In this document: positions 61,032 through 64,000 of the stretch, one piece after another
Layout of the letters: each line of letters opens with the position of its first letter
Position numbering within the stretch: position 1 is the first letter of the stretch
Source of the DNA: an uncultured Gammaproteobacteria bacterium
Lineage (GTDB): Bacteria; Pseudomonadota; Gammaproteobacteria; Nitrosococcales; Methylophagaceae
Length of the DNA stretch: 64,000 nt
Assembly (NCBI GenBank): GCA_905479075.1
Contig: CAJQLA010000006.1
Span: forward strand, 124,001 to 188,000
Direction: 5' to 3'
The notes under the pieces: model-generated
Seen by the model: the letters and a program-made list of their open reading frames with translations, nothing else
The model's database searches: none
What the model was told of the DNA's origin: nothing
Translations under genes and position numbers: made by a program

Positions 61032-61439
61032 TTATTTATCCCATAAATCTCGCACATTTGTTCTTTCCAATTCCATTTTCAAAGATCCTCCTGAAATGAG
61101 TATTTCGACTAAGGAAATAATCAGTGAGATCACCATGGCAACGAGGCTAAATATAAAACTGATTTCCCCGAAGTGTTGAAACTGCCAATAGAGCATTATC
61201 ATTGAGGCAATGCAGAATAAAAATGAAATGACACCCATCGCCTGCATGTACTTAATTAAATTTGTACGCGTATGCAAGTTTTGGAGTTGAGCAATATGAT
61301 TTTTTTTATCCTGTGATTTGATGTCTCTATTTAGTGTCCTAATCACATTAGCCAGAGCCAAGTAACGATTGGTATAAGCCAGGAAAAGTAATGAAATACC
61401 CGAAAACATAATAGCGGGATCAGTGATATTTAAGGTCAT
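61032..61439 (-). CDS. DUF2721 family membrane protein
   Basis: A 135-residue protein with three predicted membrane helices: about 12-32, 68-88 and 93-115. The first, with FSGISLLFLAYTNRYLALANVIR, is the DUF2721 hallmark, and the middle soluble part is basic (LHTRTNLIKYMQAMG). Function is unknown. It follows the radC start region on the same strand with a gap of 50 bases. There is no clear ribosome-binding site and no near relation to other genes in the window. Confidence 0.8.
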   Translation of the reverse strand: MTLNITDPAIMFSGISLLFLAYTNRYLALANVIRTLNRDIKSQDKKNHIAQLQNLHTRTNLIKYMQAMGVISFLFCIASMIMLYWQFQHFGEISFIFSLVAMVISLIISLVEILISGGSLKMELERTNVRDLWDK

Positions 61440-61618
61440 AAGCTTGGCAATAATTGGAACTAAAATTTTATTCTAACTAAAAGATGATAAGTCTGTCAGA
61501 ATTTACTTGTTTAAAAGGCTTACCAAAACTTGACTGTGTTATTAACAAAAACAATCACTTGTTTTTAATCAGCCCATTAATAGAGTAAACTAACCGACCC
61601 ATTTTTAATGAATCTATT

Positions 61619-62959
61619 ATGGCTGGAAAACTATATATAAAAACCTTTGGTTGTCAGATGAATGAGTATGATTCATCAAAGATGGCTGATGTGCTGGCGA
61701 ACTCTCACCAACTTTCGGTAACAGATGTGGCTGAAGATGCTGATGTGTTGTTGCTTAACACATGCTCAATCCGTGAGAAGGCACAAGAAAAGGTGTTTCA
61801 TCAACTTGGACGTTGGAAGCGTTGGAAAGATGATAAGCCTAACCTTGTCATAGGCGTGGGTGGCTGTGTGGCCAGTCAAGAAGGTGATGCAATCCGTCGG
61901 CGTGCGCCTTATGTCGACCTGATCTTTGGGCCCCAAACACTACATCGTTTGCCGACTATGTTAGATGATGTGCATAAAAGTCATCAGCCACGGATGGATA
62001 TTTCTTTTCCAGAAATAGAGAAGTTTGATAACTTGCCAGAAGCAAAATCAGATGGGCCAACGGCCTTTGTCTCTATTATGGAAGGTTGTAGTAAGTACTG
62101 TACATTTTGTGTTGTACCTTACACTCGTGGTGAAGAAGTCAGCAGACCTGTTGATAAAGTGTTGACAGAGATTCGCGGCTTGGCTGCTCAAGGCGTTCGT
62201 GAAGTCAACTTATTGGGTCAGAATGTCAATGCTTACCGTGGTGAAATAGAAGGTGAAGATGATGCAGATTTAGCATTACTTATTCATTACGTTGCTGCGA
62301 TTGAAGGAATTGAGCGAGTGAGGTTCACAACATCTCACCCCGTTGAGTTTTCGGATAGTCTTATTGATGCATTTGCTGAAATCCCACAATTAGTGAGCCA
62401 CTTACATTTACCCGTGCAATCAGGTTCTAATCGTATTCTAGCGATGATGAAACGTGGACATACCGTCGAAGAATATAAAGATAAAATTAAACGTATCCAA
62501 GCTGCGCGCCCAGGCTTGAGCTTGTCGAGTGATTTTATTATTGGCTTCCCTGACGAACAAGATAAAGATTTCCAAGATACGATGGATTTGATCAATGAGC
62601 TTGAATTTGATCATTCCTTTAGCTTTATTTATAGCGCCCGTCCAGGAACGCCGGCCTCAGCCTTCGTCGACTCTGTAACAGATGAGACAAAAAAAACGCG
62701 TTTAAAATTAGTTCAGGATCGGTTAAGGGAATTCGAGAATCAGCATAGTGACAAAATGGTCGGTTCGATACAACGTTTACTTGTTGAACGGTTAGGCCAA
62801 AGATATGAAGGTGATTTAGCTGGTCGGACGGAGAATAATCGCGTAGTGAACTTTACAGGGGATGCGGCGTTAATTGGTCGGTTTGTCGATGTTAAAATTA
62901 CGGAAGCATACACCAACTCTTTGCGTGGCGAGTTGTTGGCTGATAGTGTTGTACTTTAA
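61619..62959 (+). CDS. miaB: tRNA-2-methylthio-N6-dimethylallyladenosine synthase
   Basis: MiaB adds a methylthio group at position 2 of i6A37 in tRNAs, with two [4Fe-4S] clusters. The 446-residue protein holds the auxiliary-cluster cysteines C12, C49 and C83 in the N-terminal domain, the radical-SAM cysteines C157, C161 and C164 (CSKYCTFC), and a C-terminal TRAM domain (about 378-442). It is the first gene of miaB-phoH-ybeY, a conserved order. phoH starts 18 bases after its stop. Confidence 0.98.
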   Translation: MAGKLYIKTFGCQMNEYDSSKMADVLANSHQLSVTDVAEDADVLLLNTCSIREKAQEKVFHQLGRWKRWKDDKPNLVIGVGGCVASQEGDAIRRRAPYVDLIFGPQTLHRLPTMLDDVHKSHQPRMDISFPEIEKFDNLPEAKSDGPTAFVSIMEGCSKYCTFCVVPYTRGEEVSRPVDKVLTEIRGLAAQGVREVNLLGQNVNAYRGEIEGEDDADLALLIHYVAAIEGIERVRFTTSHPVEFSDSLIDAFAEIPQLVSHLHLPVQSGSNRILAMMKRGHTVEEYKDKIKRIQAARPGLSLSSDFIIGFPDEQDKDFQDTMDLINELEFDHSFSFIYSARPGTPASAFVDSVTDETKKTRLKLVQDRLREFENQHSDKMVGSIQRLLVERLGQRYEGDLAGRTENNRVVNFTGDAALIGRFVDVKITEAYTNSLRGELLADSVVL

Positions 62960-62977
62960 TTTAAGGGATCGCTGTTT

Positions 62978-63949
62978 GTGACTGTTTCTTCTGCTCCACT
63001 AGAGTCAATTAGTTTTGAGTTAAGCCCAACGGATAATGACCGTCTGGCAAATTTATGTGGCCATTTAGATGAGCACCTTCGCATGATGGAGCGTGGTTTT
63101 GGCGTTGAGGTTAATAATCGAGGTGGTAAATTCCAAATTATTGGTCCAGTTGAAGTATTGGCCGGCGTGCAAGAGGTGGTGCATGAGCTTTATGCGGAAA
63201 CATCACAATCAATATTAGCGCCAGAGCAAGTTCATCTTGCTATTCGTGAAGTGAGTGGTTCAGAAACCTTAACCACAAAAGCGCCAGAAGAAGTCATTAT
63301 TAAGACGAAACGTGGTTTAGTCAAAGCGCGAGGCCAAAATCAGCAAGCCTATTTGCAGCGTGTGATGACGCATGATATTAATTTTGGTGTTGGACCTGCT
63401 GGGACTGGCAAAACCTATTTAGCAGTTGCTTGTGCGGTAGAGGCGTTGGAGCGAGATCTTGCAAGGCGTATTGTTTTAGTAAGACCTGCTGTTGAGGCGG
63501 GTGAAAAGCTAGGTTTTCTTCCTGGTGATTTAACGCAAAAAGTCGATCCGTATTTGCGGCCACTTTATGATGCCTTATATGAAATGTTGGGTTTTGAGCG
63601 GGTAGCCAAGTTAATAGATCGTAATGTGATTGAAGTGGCGCCATTAGCGTATATGCGTGGTCGAACACTTAATGAATCGTTTATTATTTTAGATGAAGCA
63701 CAAAATACTACCACCGAGCAGATGAAGATGTTTTTGACACGTTTAGGTTATAACTCGACCGCTGTCATCACGGGTGATATTACTCAAATTGACTTGCCGG
63801 GATCACAAAAGTCGGGTCTTCGTCATGCAATAGAAGTTTTAAAAGATGTTGAAGGGATTGGTTTTACATTTTTCCAGGCTAAGGATGTGGTTAGGCATTC
63901 TTTAGTGCAAAAAGTGATTCTAGCTTACGAAAAGGCCGAGCAGTCTTAA
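62978..63949 (+). CDS. ybeZ: PhoH-like ATPase (YbeZ)
   Basis: A 323-residue P-loop protein with an N-terminal KH-like domain and an ATPase core carrying Walker A GPAGTGKT (139-146) and Walker B FIILDEAQN. It works with YbeY in ribosomal RNA processing and ribosome quality control in relatives. The start is GTG, with AAGGGA 9 bases upstream. It lies between miaB and ybeY. The name PhoH refers to a phosphate-responsive E. coli gene; no Pho box is present here. Confidence 0.96.
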   Translation: MTVSSAPLESISFELSPTDNDRLANLCGHLDEHLRMMERGFGVEVNNRGGKFQIIGPVEVLAGVQEVVHELYAETSQSILAPEQVHLAIREVSGSETLTTKAPEEVIIKTKRGLVKARGQNQQAYLQRVMTHDINFGVGPAGTGKTYLAVACAVEALERDLARRIVLVRPAVEAGEKLGFLPGDLTQKVDPYLRPLYDALYEMLGFERVAKLIDRNVIEVAPLAYMRGRTLNESFIILDEAQNTTTEQMKMFLTRLGYNSTAVITGDITQIDLPGSQKSGLRHAIEVLKDVEGIGFTFFQAKDVVRHSLVQKVILAYEKAEQS

Positions 63950-63952
63950 GCA

Positions 63953-64000
63953 ATGACAGTCATAATAGATGTGCAGAGAGTATGTCCAGGATTATTGCCT
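63953..64000 (+). CDS. ybeY: rRNA maturation endonuclease YbeY (5' end only)
   Basis: The last 48 bases open a frame reading MTVIIDVQRVCPGLLP, which matches the start of YbeY (similar to MSQVILDLQLAC of E. coli). It begins 3 bases after the phoH-like gene stop, exactly where ybeY is expected. The rest, including the catalytic His triad, lies beyond the window. The call rests on position and the first 16 residues. Confidence 0.85.
   Translation, partial: MTVIIDVQRVCPGLLP

Overview
The window is 64 kb of a gammaproteobacterial chromosome. Moderately AT-rich DNA, gamma-type gene orders (atpFHAGDC-glmU, rpmH-rnpA-yidD-yidC-mnmE, hemCDXY, aroQ-accB-accC-prmA-dusB-fis-purH, pstSCAB-phoU) and the long PstC and PstA forms suggest a marine relative of Methylophaga or Cycloclasticus. 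The genus is inference. Nearly all of it is core genome. I see no tRNA, rRNA, CRISPR array, prophage or intact insertion sequence, and no gap between genes reaches 300 bases.

Layout. 1-5.3 kb: ATP synthase operon, cut at the left edge inside atpF, ending in a strong terminator; then glmU. 6.8-10.8 kb: a short structured non-coding stretch, a host-attachment/baeRF-type protein, a DUF2189 membrane protein, a DegQ-type protease and a CbpA-type co-chaperone. 11-12.6 kb: a lipoprotein built from an exact 23-residue repeat. 12.6-18.6 kb: sixA, argH and the haem operon hemCDXY. 18.6-26.8 kb: a KefB/C-type antiporter, dnaN and dnaA (without recF and gyrB), then rpmH-rnpA-yidD-yidC-mnmE on the other strand. 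26.8-37.7 kb: minus-strand erpA, bactofilin, a DUF6776 protein, argC, purH, fis, dusB, prmA, accC, accB, aroQ and dsbD. 37.8-52.2 kb: phosphate region with a Pit transporter, recQ, phoB-phoR, pstS, pstCAB-phoU and ppx; clear Pho boxes precede phoB and pstS. 52.2-57.3 kb: a ferredoxin-reductase-like flavoprotein, a TonB-dependent receptor with copper-receptor features, a DsbD_2/TauE-SafE membrane protein and an unusual AAA+ regulator. 57.4-64 kb: thyA, a degenerate hemerythrin, a dihaem cytochrome c, a cytochrome b561-type protein, radC, a DUF2721 protein, miaB, phoH and the first codons of ybeY.

How it works together. The phosphate block is one regulon: PhoR/PhoB sense limitation through PstSCAB-PhoU, PhoB acts at tandem Pho boxes before pstS and at one before phoB, and Pit and Ppx supply low-affinity uptake and polyphosphate turnover. 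The receptor, the His-tailed membrane protein and the regulator look like a metal (probably copper) uptake module. The least ordinary items are the 23-residue-repeat lipoprotein, the AAA+ regulator lacking the sigma-54 contact loop and the Walker B glutamate, and the hemerythrin missing three of seven iron ligands.
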